Shown piece after piece: positions 35,958-45,305 of a DNA stretch of 64,000 nucleotides; the first letter of the stretch is position 1; every line of letters begins with the position of its first letter. The stretch spans positions 62,001 to 126,000 of the forward strand of contig NZ_FOMZ01000015.1 of assembly GCF_900112765.1 (NCBI RefSeq), given 5' to 3'. Both the position numbers and the translations under genes were made by a program. Below the pieces are notes generated by a model, which saw nothing but the letters and a program-made list of their open reading frames with translations, was not told the DNA's origin and ran no database searches. The stretch comes from Actinopolyspora alba (lineage in GTDB: Bacteria; Actinomycetota; Actinomycetes; Mycobacteriales; Pseudonocardiaceae).

Positions 35958-37298
35958 GTGAATTCAGGTGACACCGCCTGGGTGTTGGTGTGTGCTGCGC
36001 TGGTCATGCTCATGACACCCGGCTTGGCGCTGTTCTACGGCGGCATGGTCCGTTCCCGCGGCGTGCTCAACATGCTGATGATGAGCCTGGGCAGCCTGGG
36101 GCTCGTCGGGGTGCTCTGGGTGATCTACGGATACTCCGGGGCCTTCGGTTCCGACCTCGGTGGCGTGGGGCTGCTCGGCTCTCCCGCGGAGTTCTTCGGG
36201 ATGTCGCGGTTCGTCGGGCAGGAGAGCTTGTCCGGCTCGATCCCCACGTTCGCGTTCGCCGCCTTCCAGGCCATGTTCGCGATCCTGACCGTGGCACTGA
36301 TCTCCGGCGCGATCGCTGACCGTGCCCGGTTCGGCCCCTGGATGTTGTTCGCCGGGTTGTGGGCGACCCTGGTGTACTTCCCCGTGGCCCACTGGGTCTT
36401 CGCCTTCGACGAGACCAACGCGGCCGGTGAGGTGACCGCGGTCGGTGGCTGGATCGCCAACCGGCTCGCGGCGATCGACTTCGCGGGCGGTACCGCCGTG
36501 CACATCAACGCGGGAGCGGCCGCGCTCGCGCTGGTGCTGGTTCTGGGCCCCCGGACCGGCTGGCCGAGGGAGACGGGCAAACCGCACAATCTCCCGCTGG
36601 TGGTGCTGGGAGCGGGGTTGCTGTGGTTCGGGTGGTTCGGATTCAACGCCGGCTCCGCACTGACCGCCGGAACCACCGCCGCCATCGTCTTCGTGAACAC
36701 GCTCGTCGGTGCGGGTGCTGCCATGCTCGCCTGGATGCTGGTCGAGCGGATCCGGCACGGCAAACCGACCACGCTGGGAGCGGTCTCCGGGATCATCGCG
36801 GGACTGGTGGCGATCACCCCGGCCTGCTCGGCGGTCACCCCGATGGGAGCCATCGCGGTGGGGATCATCGCCGGTGCCGTCTGCGCGCTCGCGGTGGAGC
36901 TCAAGTACCGGCTTCGCTACGACGACTCGCTCGACGTCATCGGGGTGCACCTGGTCGGTGGACTCGTCGGCACCCTGCTGGTCGGGCTCTTCGCCTCCGA
37001 GAGCGCTCCCGCTGGTGTCGCGGGGCTGTTCTACGGTGGCGGTTTCGACCAGCTGTGGCGACAGGCCGTCGGGGCTGTGGCGGTGCTGGCGTACTCGCTG
37101 GTGCTGAGCCTGGGCATCGCCTGGGTCGTTCGTAGCACGATCGGTTTCCGCCTCGATCCCGCCGACGAGGACACCGGCATCGACGAAACCGAACACGCCG
37201 AGTCCGGCTACCACTTCGGGGACGCGCGCAATACGGTGCGCGGATCGCGGAGCACCGAGCACGGCTCGATCGAGGCGCTGGAAGGAAGTGTGCGATGA
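35958..37298 (+). CDS. amtB: Ammonium transporter
   Basis: A 446-residue Amt/MEP channel with 11 predicted membrane helices. Marks include the start DTAWVLVCAALVMLMTPGLALFYGG, the pore segment FAGGTAVHINAGAAALAL with the first pore histidine, WFGWFGFNAGS, and DVIGVHLVGGLVGTLLVG with the second pore histidine. The cytoplasmic tail (about 400-446) is acidic. The GTG at 35958 has GGGAGG close by (35948-35953). It overlaps glnB by four bases (ATGA), the standard pairing in which PII blocks the channel under nitrogen excess. Confidence 0.96.
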   Translation: MNSGDTAWVLVCAALVMLMTPGLALFYGGMVRSRGVLNMLMMSLGSLGLVGVLWVIYGYSGAFGSDLGGVGLLGSPAEFFGMSRFVGQESLSGSIPTFAFAAFQAMFAILTVALISGAIADRARFGPWMLFAGLWATLVYFPVAHWVFAFDETNAAGEVTAVGGWIANRLAAIDFAGGTAVHINAGAAALALVLVLGPRTGWPRETGKPHNLPLVVLGAGLLWFGWFGFNAGSALTAGTTAAIVFVNTLVGAGAAMLAWMLVERIRHGKPTTLGAVSGIIAGLVAITPACSAVTPMGAIAVGIIAGAVCALAVELKYRLRYDDSLDVIGVHLVGGLVGTLLVGLFASESAPAGVAGLFYGGGFDQLWRQAVGAVAVLAYSLVLSLGIAWVVRSTIGFRLDPADEDTGIDETEHAESGYHFGDARNTVRGSRSTEHGSIEALEGSVR

Positions 37299-37633
37299 AG
37301 CTCGTCACAGCCGTCGTCCAACAGGCCAAAGTGGACGAGGTGCGGGACGCCCTCACCGCCCTGGGGATTCGGGGAATGACCATCGCCGACGTGCAGGGGT
37401 ACGGCAGGCAGCAGGGGCACACCGAGATCTACCGGGGCGCGGAGTACAAGGTCGACGTGGTGGACAAGACCAGGGTGGAGGTGCTGGTCAACGACGCCGA
37501 TGCCGACGACGTGCTGCAGGCGGTCGTTTCCGCCGCCCGCAGCGGAAGGGTCGGGGACGGCAAGGTGTGGGTCACACCTGTCGAGTCCGTGGTGCGGGTG
37601 CGCACGGGTGAGACCGGAGAACAAGCGGTCTGA
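37295..37633 (+). CDS. glnB: Nitrogen regulatory protein PII
   Basis: A 112-residue PII trimer subunit that senses ATP/ADP and 2-oxoglutarate and controls AmtB. The T-loop reads GYGRQQGHTEIYRGAEY with Y51 at its tip, the site adenylylated by GlnD-type enzymes in actinobacteria; the ATP loops GDGKVWV and VRVRTGE are intact. The start overlaps the amtB stop by four bases. The glnD gene expected next in many actinobacteria is not present here. Confidence 0.95.
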   Translation: MKLVTAVVQQAKVDEVRDALTALGIRGMTIADVQGYGRQQGHTEIYRGAEYKVDVVDKTRVEVLVNDADADDVLQAVVSAARSGRVGDGKVWVTPVESVVRVRTGETGEQAV

Positions 37634-37697
37634 GCGGTAGACGCCCCTCGTGCCGCGACGGGGCCGGACCCCCGATCCGAGAAGTGACAACCCAGGG

Positions 37698-37740
37698 CCG
37701 TTCCCGGAGTCGTTACGCCGACTCCGGGAACGGTCGTTTT
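37698..37740 (+). terminator. Intrinsic terminator of amtB-glnB
   Basis: CCGTTCCCGGAGTCG (37698-37712) pairs perfectly over 15 bases with CGACTCCGGGAACGG (37719-37733) around a six-base loop, followed by TCGTTTT. A strong, classic Rho-independent terminator 65 bases after the glnB stop. Confidence 0.9.
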
Positions 37741-37901
37741 CGTGTGGACCGGGCGCTGTGGTCGTCCGCGCGGTACCGGTGCTGCGTAGGACCCGGCAGC
37801 GCGGTACACCCGGATATGCGTAGCAATACGTAGCCCGTTTCAGGGGTCATCACGGTCTCGTAGAGGTCCGTCCGAACGCCAGAATTCCGGTGTGACGCCG
37901 T

Positions 37902-38024
37902 GAACACTCCCCGATGAGGGGTGGAGCTTCCCGCCCGTGCTGGGGGTCGGGCGGGAGCCGTCGGGGAGTGTTCCGCGTACCAGGGGGTACCCGTCGGATG
38001 GCCCGTCGAGGGGTCGGGCCATCC
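37902..38024. ncRNA. Two-hairpin structured region of unknown function
   Basis: The first structure has an outer stem GAACACTCCCCGA (37902-37914) with TCGGGGAGTGTTC (37961-37973) and an inner stem TCCCGCCCG (37929-37937) with CGGGCGGGA (37948-37956), all perfect. The second stem is GGATGGCCCG (37996-38005) with CGGGCCATCC (38015-38024). No T-run follows on the plus strand. It could be a leader or attenuator of the gene at 38087, a small RNA, or a paired terminator. I do not recognise a known riboswitch core. Confidence 0.5.
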
Positions 38025-38086
38025 GGTCGGTCCGGTTCCGGCGAACGCCGACGGGTGGCCCGCGGTTCGGGTACAGTGAACGCGAA

Positions 38087-38725
38087 GTGAGTACACGAAG
38101 TGACTTCCGGCGCGCTGTTCTGCTCGCGCGTGGTGTCGCCGGAACCACCACGTGTCCCGTCCGTGACGGACAACACGACGATTCCGCTTCGCGCATCCGG
38201 GTCGGCCGTAGGGACCTGCTCGTCGTCGCGGGACTGCCGGGGGCGGGCAAGACCACGCTGCTGGGTTCGCTTCGTTGCTCCGAGCCCACCCTCGTGCTGG
38301 ACTCCGCGCAGTTGTACCGGGTGCTGCTCGCGGGATTCGGTGCCGGCGTCCCTCGGCGGCTCTACCGGGCGATCGTCCATCCGTTGCACTACGCCAGGAT
38401 CGTGGTGGCCTGCCTGCTGGCTCCCGGTGTCGTCGTGGTGCACGTCCCCGCCACACGCCGCACCGCGCGGGGGCTGCTGGTCGCGCTCGCCACGATCACG
38501 CGGCGGAGTCCGGTGCTGTGCTGGTTGGAGGTCTCTCCCGAGGCCGCGCTGGCGGGGCAGCGGGCACGTGGCAGAATGACAACGGCACGTGCGTTCGCTC
38601 GGCACGTACGCCGTGCCCGGCTCCCCAGGCAATACCTGTATCGCATCGGTAGGTTGCGAGGATGGCACCGGGTGTATCTACTCACCCGCGCGGAGGTTAC
38701 TGGCGGGGTTCAACTGGTTCCGTAG
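38087..38725 (+). CDS. P-loop ATP-binding protein of unknown function
   Basis: A 212-residue protein with a clear Walker A GLPGAGKT (49-56) preceded by a hydrophobic strand (RRDLLVVAG) and a following strand ending TLVLDSAQLYRVL, as in small AAA/kinase-type (zeta-like) P-loop proteins. The C-terminal half is very basic and has no recognised domain. The GTG at 38087 is the best start found, with a weak GCGAAG before it; the frame extends upstream to 37937 but there it runs through hairpin DNA. It occupies the place of glnD between glnB and ffh. Function unknown. Confidence 0.6.
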   Translation: MSTRSDFRRAVLLARGVAGTTTCPVRDGQHDDSASRIRVGRRDLLVVAGLPGAGKTTLLGSLRCSEPTLVLDSAQLYRVLLAGFGAGVPRRLYRAIVHPLHYARIVVACLLAPGVVVVHVPATRRTARGLLVALATITRRSPVLCWLEVSPEAALAGQRARGRMTTARAFARHVRRARLPRQYLYRIGRLRGWHRVYLLTRAEVTGGVQLVP

Positions 38726-39022
38726 TGTCATGTTGTTCCCCGAATGACCGACGGGGGGCCGAGACGGACGTGATCGACCGTTACCCTGGACGGTACGCGC
38801 CGGACGCACCCGGCGCTGCCGGCTGAGATTCATCGAGCTGCGAGTGACTGGCAACAGAGTGTGCGTTGCGGGTGAGCGCGGCCCGAGATGCGTAGGCGAC
38901 GGTGCGTGAACGGTGCCGTCGGTTAGCGAACCCGATTCGTGTGATCCGTGTCGTGGATGCCGCCACGGGTTCGTCCGCAGTGCTTCAGCCGCCCCGACCA
39001 CACGAGGAGACCTCAGACTTAC

Positions 39023-40774
39023 ATGCCCACATTCGACGAGCTCGAGCTCGACAGCCGCGTACTGCAAACCCTGACCGAACTCGGTTACGAGACCCCCTCG
39101 CCCATTCAGTCGGAGACCATTCCGTCGCTGCTGCAGGGGCGTGACGTGACCGGTCAGGCACAGACCGGCACCGGCAAGACCGCCGCCTTCGGGCTGCCCA
39201 TTCTCTCCAGCATCGATCTCGACAAGCGCAAGAAACCGCAGGCTCTCGTGCTGGCTCCCACCCGTGAGCTGGCCATCCAGGTGGCGGAGGCGTTCCGCAC
39301 CTATGCCGCCAACCTGCCCGGTCTCCGGGTGCTGCCCATCTACGGTGGACAGAGCTACGGTCCGCAGCTCGGCGGGCTGCGTGACGGCGCGCACGTGATC
39401 GTCGGTACGCCGGGGCGTCTCATCGACCACCTCGATCGGGGGTCGCTGGACCTGTCCGAGCTGAGCCACGTGGTGCTCGACGAGGCGGACGAGATGCTGC
39501 GCATGGGATTCATCGAGGACGTGGAGCGGATTCTGAAGTCCGTTCCGTCCCAGCGGCAGGTCGCGCTGTTCTCGGCGACCATGCCGAACGCCGTGCGCAA
39601 GATCAGTCAGTCCTACCTGGACAACCCCGTGGAGGTGGCGGTTCGCAGCTCCACCACCACGGCGGCCAACATCCGTCAGCGCTACTGGCAGGTGCGCGGT
39701 GTTCGCAAGGTCGACGCGCTGTCACGGCTGCTCGAGGTCGAACCGGTCGACGCGGCCATCGTGTTCGCCCGCACCAAGCAGCTCACCGAGGAACTGACCG
39801 AGCAGCTGCGGCAGCGCGGCTTCAACGCCGCCGCGATCAACGGTGACATCGCCCAGGCGCAGCGTGAGCGCACCATCGACCAGCTGCGGCAGGGCCGCAC
39901 CGACATTCTCGTGGCCACCGACGTCGCCGCGCGCGGGCTGGACGTGGACCGGGTCTCGCACGTGCTCAACTACGACGCCCCCCACGACAGCGAGTCCTAC
40001 GTACACCGGATCGGTCGTACCGGTCGCGCCGGGCGCAGCGGTGAGGCGATCCTGTTCGTCACCTCGCGGGAACGGCAGTTGCTGCGTTCCATCGAGAAGG
40101 CCACCGGTCAGTCCATCGAGCGGATGGACCTTCCGACGATCGAGGCGGTCAACGAGCGACGGCTCGAACGTTTCCGCCAGCGGATCACCGATACGCTGCA
40201 GAACGGCGAACTGGAGATCTTCGAACAGCTGGTGCGCGACTACGAGCAGAACAGCGAGGTGCCCGCGGCCAGGGTGGCAGCGGCACTCGCGAGCATGACC
40301 CAGGGTGACCGTCCGCTGCTGCTGCAACCGGAACCCGAGCCCGAGTCGAAGTCCCGTCGCAACTCGCAGCGCTCCGCCGAGTTCGAGTCCTCGGACTCCG
40401 ACACGGCCATGTTCCGTGTGGAGGTCGGTCGTCGTAATCGCGTGACCCCCAGTGCCCTGGTGGGGGCGCTGGCCAACGAGGGCGGTCTTTCCAGCAAGCG
40501 GATCGGGCACATCGACATCCGTGACGAGCACACGCTCGTGGAGCTGCCCGCCGAGATCCCGGAGGAGATGCTGCGCAAGCTGCGCAAGACGCAGGTCGCC
40601 GGACGTGGACTGCGGATCAGCCGCACCGAGGGAGAACCACCTCGTCGTTCCGGTGGCGGCTGGTCCCGCAGGCCCGGCGGCAGGGAGCGCTCGAGTTCCA
40701 GGCGCAAGGGGCGTGCCGGTGCGGGTGGACCTCGTTCCGGCGGTGACAAGCGTCCGGCGGTCGATCGAGGTTGA
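39023..40774 (+). CDS. DEAD-box RNA helicase (DeaD/CsdA type)
   Basis: A 583-residue DEAD-box helicase that acts in ribosome assembly or cold-shock RNA unwinding. The Q motif (GYETPSPIQ), Walker A AQTGTGKT (46-53), VLDEADEML near 150-158, SAT, and HRIGRTGRAGRSG are all present. A DbpA-type RNA-binding domain covers about 462-535 (FRVEVGRRNRVTPSALVGAL), and the C-terminus is an Arg/Gly/Ser-rich tail. The ATG at 39023 gives the natural start MPTFDELELD. A leader of almost 300 bases without a gene precedes it, and long leaders are common for this family. Confidence 0.93.
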   Translation: MPTFDELELDSRVLQTLTELGYETPSPIQSETIPSLLQGRDVTGQAQTGTGKTAAFGLPILSSIDLDKRKKPQALVLAPTRELAIQVAEAFRTYAANLPGLRVLPIYGGQSYGPQLGGLRDGAHVIVGTPGRLIDHLDRGSLDLSELSHVVLDEADEMLRMGFIEDVERILKSVPSQRQVALFSATMPNAVRKISQSYLDNPVEVAVRSSTTTAANIRQRYWQVRGVRKVDALSRLLEVEPVDAAIVFARTKQLTEELTEQLRQRGFNAAAINGDIAQAQRERTIDQLRQGRTDILVATDVAARGLDVDRVSHVLNYDAPHDSESYVHRIGRTGRAGRSGEAILFVTSRERQLLRSIEKATGQSIERMDLPTIEAVNERRLERFRQRITDTLQNGELEIFEQLVRDYEQNSEVPAARVAAALASMTQGDRPLLLQPEPEPESKSRRNSQRSAEFESSDSDTAMFRVEVGRRNRVTPSALVGALANEGGLSSKRIGHIDIRDEHTLVELPAEIPEEMLRKLRKTQVAGRGLRISRTEGEPPRRSGGGWSRRPGGRERSSSRRKGRAGAGGPRSGGDKRPAVDRG

Positions 40775-40867
40775 CGATCGGTTCGTGTCCCTGTCCGCCT
40801 TCGGGCACCGTAGGTGGGCGGTTACCCTCGGCGTAGGAACATCGACGACTCTGGAGCCCGTGACCCC

Positions 40868-42409
40868 GTGTTCGACACTCTTTCCGACCGGCTCACTTCG
40901 GTCCTGAAGAACCTGCGCGGCAAAGGGCGCCTGTCCGAGGCGGACATCGACGCCACCGCGCGCGAGATCCGTATCGCGTTGCTGGAAGCCGACGTGGCAC
41001 TGCCGGTGGTGCGCGGCTTCATCTCGGGAGTCAAGGAGCGGGCCAAGGGCACCGAGGTGTCCCAGGCCCTCAATCCCGCCCAGCAAGTGATCAAGATCGT
41101 CAACGAGGAGCTGGTCGGCATCCTCGGTGGCGAGAAGCGGGATCTCACGCTCGCGAAGAAGCCACCCACGGTGATCCTGCTCGCGGGGTTGCAGGGTTCC
41201 GGTAAGACCACGTTGGCGGGCAAGCTGGCCAAGTGGCTCGCCGGGCAGGGACACACCCCGATGCTCGTGGCCTGCGACCTGCAGCGCCCCAACGCCGTGA
41301 CGCAGTTGCAGGTGGTGGGGGAGCGTGCCGGTTCGCCGGTCTTCGCTCCCGAACCGGGCAACGGTGTCGGCGACCCCGTGGACGTCGCGCGTCGCGGTGT
41401 CGCCGAGGCGGAACGTGCCCAGCACGACGTCGTCATCGTCGACACCGCGGGACGCCTCGGTGTCGACGAGGAGATGATGCAGCAGGCATCGGACATCCGC
41501 GATGCGGTGAATCCGAACGAGATCCTGTTCGTGGTCGACGCCATGATCGGTCAGGACGCCGTGAGCACCGCCGAGGCGTTCCGTGACGGAGTCGGCTTCA
41601 ACGGCGTGGTGCTGACCAAGCTCGACGGTGACGCGCGGGGCGGTGCCGCGCTGTCGGTCCGCCAGGTCACCGGTGAGCCCATCATGTTCGCCTCCAACGG
41701 CGAGAAGATCGAGGACTTCGACGTCTTCCATCCCGACCGGATGGCCAGTCGCATCCTCGGCATGGGCGACATGCTCACGCTGATCGAGCAGGCCGAGCAG
41801 GCCTTCGACGCGGATCGTGCCGAGCAGGCCGCCGAGAAGCTCGGCACCGGTGAGCTCACGCTGGAGGACTTCCTGGAGCAGATGCAGGCGGTCCGGCGTA
41901 TGGGGCCGCTGCAGAACCTGGTCGGCATGCTGCCCGGCGCCAACCAGATGAAGGACCAGCTCGCCAACTTCGACGAGGCGCACCTCGACAGGGTGCAGGC
42001 CATCATCCGAGGCATGACCCCGGCCGAACGTGCCGACCCGAAGATCATCAACGCCTCTCGCAGGCAGCGGATCGCCAATGGCTCCGGCGTGCGGGTCAGC
42101 GACATCAACGACCTGGTCAGCAGGTTCTTCGAGGCCCGCAAGATGATGCAGCAGATGGCGGGCCAGTTCGGCGGCGGTGGCGGTGGGGGCCGCAAGGCCA
42201 CCAAGAAGGACAAGGGCAAGAAGGGCAAGAAGGGCAAGAACAAGGGGCAGACGCAGCCCAAGGCGGCACGTGGCGGTATGCCCGGTGGTCTTCCCGGCAT
42301 GCCCGGGGGACAGCAGGGTGCCGACCCGTCCCAGCTGACGGGCGGGCTCAACCAGCTTCCCCCCGGTTTCGACCCCTCGAAACTGGACTTCGGCAAGAAG
42401 AAGAAGTGA
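40868..42409 (+). CDS. ffh: Signal recognition particle protein Ffh (SRP54)
   Basis: A 513-residue SRP GTPase that binds signal peptides and 4.5S RNA. The N domain starts VFDTLSDRLTSVLKNLRG; the G domain has GLQGSGKTT near 107-115, DTAGRLGVDEEMM and LTKLDGDARGG; the methionine-rich M domain runs about 325-440. The tail is unusual in composition: a Gly run, then a Lys/Gly block (KKDKGKKGKKGKNKG) and Gly/Met/Pro repeats. The GTG at 40868 sets the canonical start; upstream codons in the frame are not conserved. ffh, its receptor ftsY, and lepB all lie in this window. Confidence 0.96.
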   Translation: MFDTLSDRLTSVLKNLRGKGRLSEADIDATAREIRIALLEADVALPVVRGFISGVKERAKGTEVSQALNPAQQVIKIVNEELVGILGGEKRDLTLAKKPPTVILLAGLQGSGKTTLAGKLAKWLAGQGHTPMLVACDLQRPNAVTQLQVVGERAGSPVFAPEPGNGVGDPVDVARRGVAEAERAQHDVVIVDTAGRLGVDEEMMQQASDIRDAVNPNEILFVVDAMIGQDAVSTAEAFRDGVGFNGVVLTKLDGDARGGAALSVRQVTGEPIMFASNGEKIEDFDVFHPDRMASRILGMGDMLTLIEQAEQAFDADRAEQAAEKLGTGELTLEDFLEQMQAVRRMGPLQNLVGMLPGANQMKDQLANFDEAHLDRVQAIIRGMTPAERADPKIINASRRQRIANGSGVRVSDINDLVSRFFEARKMMQQMAGQFGGGGGGGRKATKKDKGKKGKKGKNKGQTQPKAARGGMPGGLPGMPGGQQGADPSQLTGGLNQLPPGFDPSKLDFGKKKK

Positions 42410-42599
42410 TCGTCCGCCCGGCTGCCGCTCACCGGTGGCCCGGAACCTCGAACGAGCGGTTCGGTGAGCGGGCCCGGCAGGGAACGCGGAGCGGGCCGGC
42501 CGCTCCGCGACGCCCTCGCGTCGGTCGTGCCGTCCCGGAAGCCCGGACAGGGTGTGGCACGGCCGGACGGGGATGCTGTTCGACTACCGAGGAGCGTTC

Positions 42600-43673
42600 G
42601 TGACGGCACTGCACCTGCGTGGTGTGCTCCTTCCGGAGGGGCGATCGCGCGATCTCTGGATCAGGGACGGGCTGATCAGCACCGAACCCGTCGAGGACGC
42701 CGTCACGATCTTCGACGGCGGGTACGTGCTACCCGGCCCGGTGGACGCGCACTGCCATGTCGGTATCGGCCCGGACGGGCCGGTGGACCTCGACGAGGCG
42801 GCGAACCAGGCCGAGACCGACAGGGCGGCCGGGACGCTGCTCATCCGGGACTGCGGCGCTCCGGTGGACACCAGCCCGTTGCAGGAGCGAACCGACCTGC
42901 CCCGGATCATCCGCGCGGGACGGCACCTGGCTCGGCCGAAGCGCTACATCCCGAAGCTCGCCGAACAGCTCGACGAGCCGGAGGAGCTCCCGGAAGCGGT
43001 GGCGAGGCAGGCCGCCCAGGGCGACGGTTGGGTCAAGCTGGTCGGTGACTGGATAGACCGTTCGGTCGGAGACCTGGCTCCGCTCTGGACCCCGGACGTG
43101 CTGCACAAGGCCGTCGAGACCGCGCATCGACACGGGGCCCGGGTCACCGCGCACGTCTTCGGGGAACAGGCACTGGCCGGGCTGCTGGACGCGGGGATCG
43201 ACTGCATCGAGCACGGTACGGGGCTCGACGACGCGATGATCGAGCGGATGGCGCGTGACGGCATCGCACTGGTCCCCACACTGATCAATATCGAGAACTT
43301 CCCCTCGTTCGCGGCCGCCGCCACCAAGTACCCGGACTACGCGTCACACATGCACCGACTCCATCGTGACGGAGACCGCACCGTGCGCAAGGCCGTCGAG
43401 GCCGGAGTTCCCGTCTACGCGGGTACCGACGCCGGTGGTGGTATCGAGCACGGCAGGCTCGTCGACGAGATCGTCGCGTTGCACCGGGTGGGGATGTCTC
43501 GGGAACAGGCGCTGGGCGCCGCGACCTGGTCCGCCCGCCGCTGGCTCGGCTTCGCGGGTTTGGAGCACGGTGCCGAGGCCGATCTGGTCTGCTACGCCTC
43601 GGACCCGCGGGCGGATCTGGACGCGCTGCGCTCCCCGGAGCTGATCCTGTTGCGCGGCGGTGTGCTGCGGTGA
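42600..43673 (+). CDS. Amidohydrolase family protein
   Basis: A 357-residue metal-dependent hydrolase of the TIM-barrel amidohydrolase superfamily. The metal-binding HCH of VDAHCHVG (H51, H53), HVFGEQ and IEHGTG in the barrel, and the late aspartate in AGTDAGGG are in the expected order. It corresponds to Rv2915c, between ffh and rpsP in M. tuberculosis. The substrate is unknown; close superfamily members cleave imidazolone, peptide or aryl amides. The GTG at 42600 has GAGGAG six bases before it. It follows ffh by 190 bases. Confidence 0.88.
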   Translation: MTALHLRGVLLPEGRSRDLWIRDGLISTEPVEDAVTIFDGGYVLPGPVDAHCHVGIGPDGPVDLDEAANQAETDRAAGTLLIRDCGAPVDTSPLQERTDLPRIIRAGRHLARPKRYIPKLAEQLDEPEELPEAVARQAAQGDGWVKLVGDWIDRSVGDLAPLWTPDVLHKAVETAHRHGARVTAHVFGEQALAGLLDAGIDCIEHGTGLDDAMIERMARDGIALVPTLINIENFPSFAAAATKYPDYASHMHRLHRDGDRTVRKAVEAGVPVYAGTDAGGGIEHGRLVDEIVALHRVGMSREQALGAATWSARRWLGFAGLEHGAEADLVCYASDPRADLDALRSPELILLRGGVLR

Positions 43674-43826
43674 CGAACCGTTCCGGTGGTCGTTCCTCGG
43701 ATCCGCGCGTCCCGTCCCGGTGGTATATCCAGGTGCCGACCCCCCGAGGTCGACGGTAGTCTGTCGACCCGACGGGCACGGATCGTTCCGTGCTCCGGAA
43801 GTCACCTGGATCGCACGGAGGCGCCC

Positions 43827-44615
43827 GTGACGGCACCGCAGTCATCCGGATCCGGCGGAGACGTTGATCCGGAACAGTCCGGCGCGGCCACTCCGAGTCC
43901 GGACGGCAGGTCGACCGTGGCGGCCCCGCGGTGGGGCTTCGGGGCCTTCTTCCTCGCGGAGGCCGTGTTCGTGCTGGTCTCGGTGGGACTCGCGGCCCTG
44001 GTCGGGGACTTCGGTGAGCAGGGTTGGATGGGGCCCGTGTTCGTGCTCGTGCTGATGGCTCCCACGGTGCTGGCCGGTCTGGTGGCCGTCGTCGCGACCA
44101 TGGTGCGTGGGAACGGGCCGGTGCGGGACTTCGGGCTGCGATGGCGGCGCTCCGATGTGCGGACGGGACTGCTCATCGGTTTCTGCGGGTTGGTGCTGAG
44201 TACCGTCGCCTCGGCGCTCTGGACCCGCTGGGTCGGTGTGGATCAGGCCAACTCGGCCGTGGGAAGTCTCCTCGAGGACATCCGGCTCCCCCCGGTGCTG
44301 GCAGTGATCATTTTTCTGCACGTGTGGCTGATCGCACCGGTCTGCGAGGAACTGCTCTACCGCGGTCTGCTCTGGGGAGCGATGGAGCGGCTCAGGTTCA
44401 GCCAGCTGACCGTTTTTCTGCTCACCACCGCGATATTCGCCATCGGGCACTTCGAACCCGCCCGTACGCTGCTGCTGATCGTGATAGCGGTCCCGATAGG
44501 GCTGGCCCGCCTGGTCACCGGAAGGTTGACTGCTAGCGTCGTGGCACACCAGGTGAACAACTTCCTGCCCGCGCTGGGGCTGTTGCTCATGTCGCTGGGC
44601 ATGTTGCCTGCCTGA
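43827..44615 (+). CDS. CPBP family intramembrane metalloprotease
   Basis: A 262-residue membrane protein with about 8 hydrophobic segments and the CPBP (Abi/CAAX-type) motifs: EELLYRG near 174-180 (motif 1, two glutamates and an arginine), AIGHFE (motif 2) and VAHQVNN (motif 3). These line an intramembrane metal site in Rce1-like proteases; bacterial members process peptides or act in immunity to bacteriocins. The N-terminal 35 residues are a polar cytoplasmic stretch. The GTG at 43827 follows ACGGAGG by five bases. The target is unknown. Confidence 0.87.
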   Translation: MTAPQSSGSGGDVDPEQSGAATPSPDGRSTVAAPRWGFGAFFLAEAVFVLVSVGLAALVGDFGEQGWMGPVFVLVLMAPTVLAGLVAVVATMVRGNGPVRDFGLRWRRSDVRTGLLIGFCGLVLSTVASALWTRWVGVDQANSAVGSLLEDIRLPPVLAVIIFLHVWLIAPVCEELLYRGLLWGAMERLRFSQLTVFLLTTAIFAIGHFEPARTLLLIVIAVPIGLARLVTGRLTASVVAHQVNNFLPALGLLLMSLGMLPA

Positions 44616-44849
44616 GAGACCGATCGGGGATCCGTTCCTCGGGGCCTTCCGCTCCGGCGGTTTGCCCGAGCCGGAGACCGTGGGCTCCTGCCCGAAAACG
44701 GGTCTGGCACAATAGGGAGCTGTTCGCCACGAGCGGGCTCTCTCACCGCTTCGTGGCTGGTCGAAGTATGAGCATCCCGGCGCGTCCGGCGCTGGTGCAC
44801 AGTGATGCTCACCGGAGCACGAACGAGAGTTTGAGGAGCACCACCACCC

Positions 44850-45305
44850 GTGGCAGTTAAGATCAAGTTGATGCGGTTGGGCAAGATCCGTGAACCGCAC
44901 TACCGTATTGTCGTGGCCGACGCTAAGACCCGCCGTGACGGCAGGGACATCGAGACCATCGGCCAGTACCACCCCAAGCAGCAGCCGAGTCACATCCAGG
45001 TGAACTCCGAGCGTGCGCAGTACTGGCTCGGTGTCGGTGCCCAGCCCACCGAGCGGGTTCAGCACCTGCTCAAGGTCACCGGTGACTGGCAGAAGTTCAA
45101 GGGGCTTCCCGGAGCCGAGGGCTCGTTGCAGGTGAAGGAAGCCAAGACCCCCAAGCAGGAGCTTTTCGAGGCAGCGCTGGCCGCCGCCGACGAGGAGCCG
45201 GGCGCGGACGCCACCACCCCGAAGAAGAAGGGTGGCGGCAAGAAGTCCGAGTCCGCCGCGGCTGCGGACGAGAACAAGGAGCAGGCCGAGGAAGGCCAGG
45301 AGTGA
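44850..45305 (+). CDS. rpsP: Small subunit ribosomal protein bS16
   Basis: A 151-residue bS16. The N-terminal core [32 protein letters not shown] is diagnostic for the first 80-90 residues. The C-terminal half is a Lys/Glu/Ala-rich extension, usual in actinobacteria and absent in E. coli. GAGGAG lies upstream of the GTG at 44850. It heads the operon rpsP-khpA-rimM-trmD; a possible -10 box in CACAATAGG near 44708 could serve its promoter. Confidence 0.95.
   Translation: MAVKIKLMRLGKIREPHYRIVVADAKTRRDGRDIETIGQYHPKQQPSHIQVNSERAQYWLGVGAQPTERVQHLLKVTGDWQKFKGLPGAEGSLQVKEAKTPKQELFEAALAAADEEPGADATTPKKKGGGKKSESAAAADENKEQAEEGQE

Larger units (their letters stand above)
37634..38086. other. Intergenic region with a terminator and two large hairpins
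   Basis: This 453-base gap follows glnB. It holds the amtB-glnB terminator (37698-37740), a 72-base compound hairpin (37902-37973) and a second stem (37996-38024), listed separately. No protein gene is supported inside it. Confidence 0.7.

Noticed and set aside
39722-41983. Minus-strand open frame of 753 codons
   Set aside because: It is the shadow of the DEAD-box helicase and ffh, both of which carry all their motifs on the plus strand.
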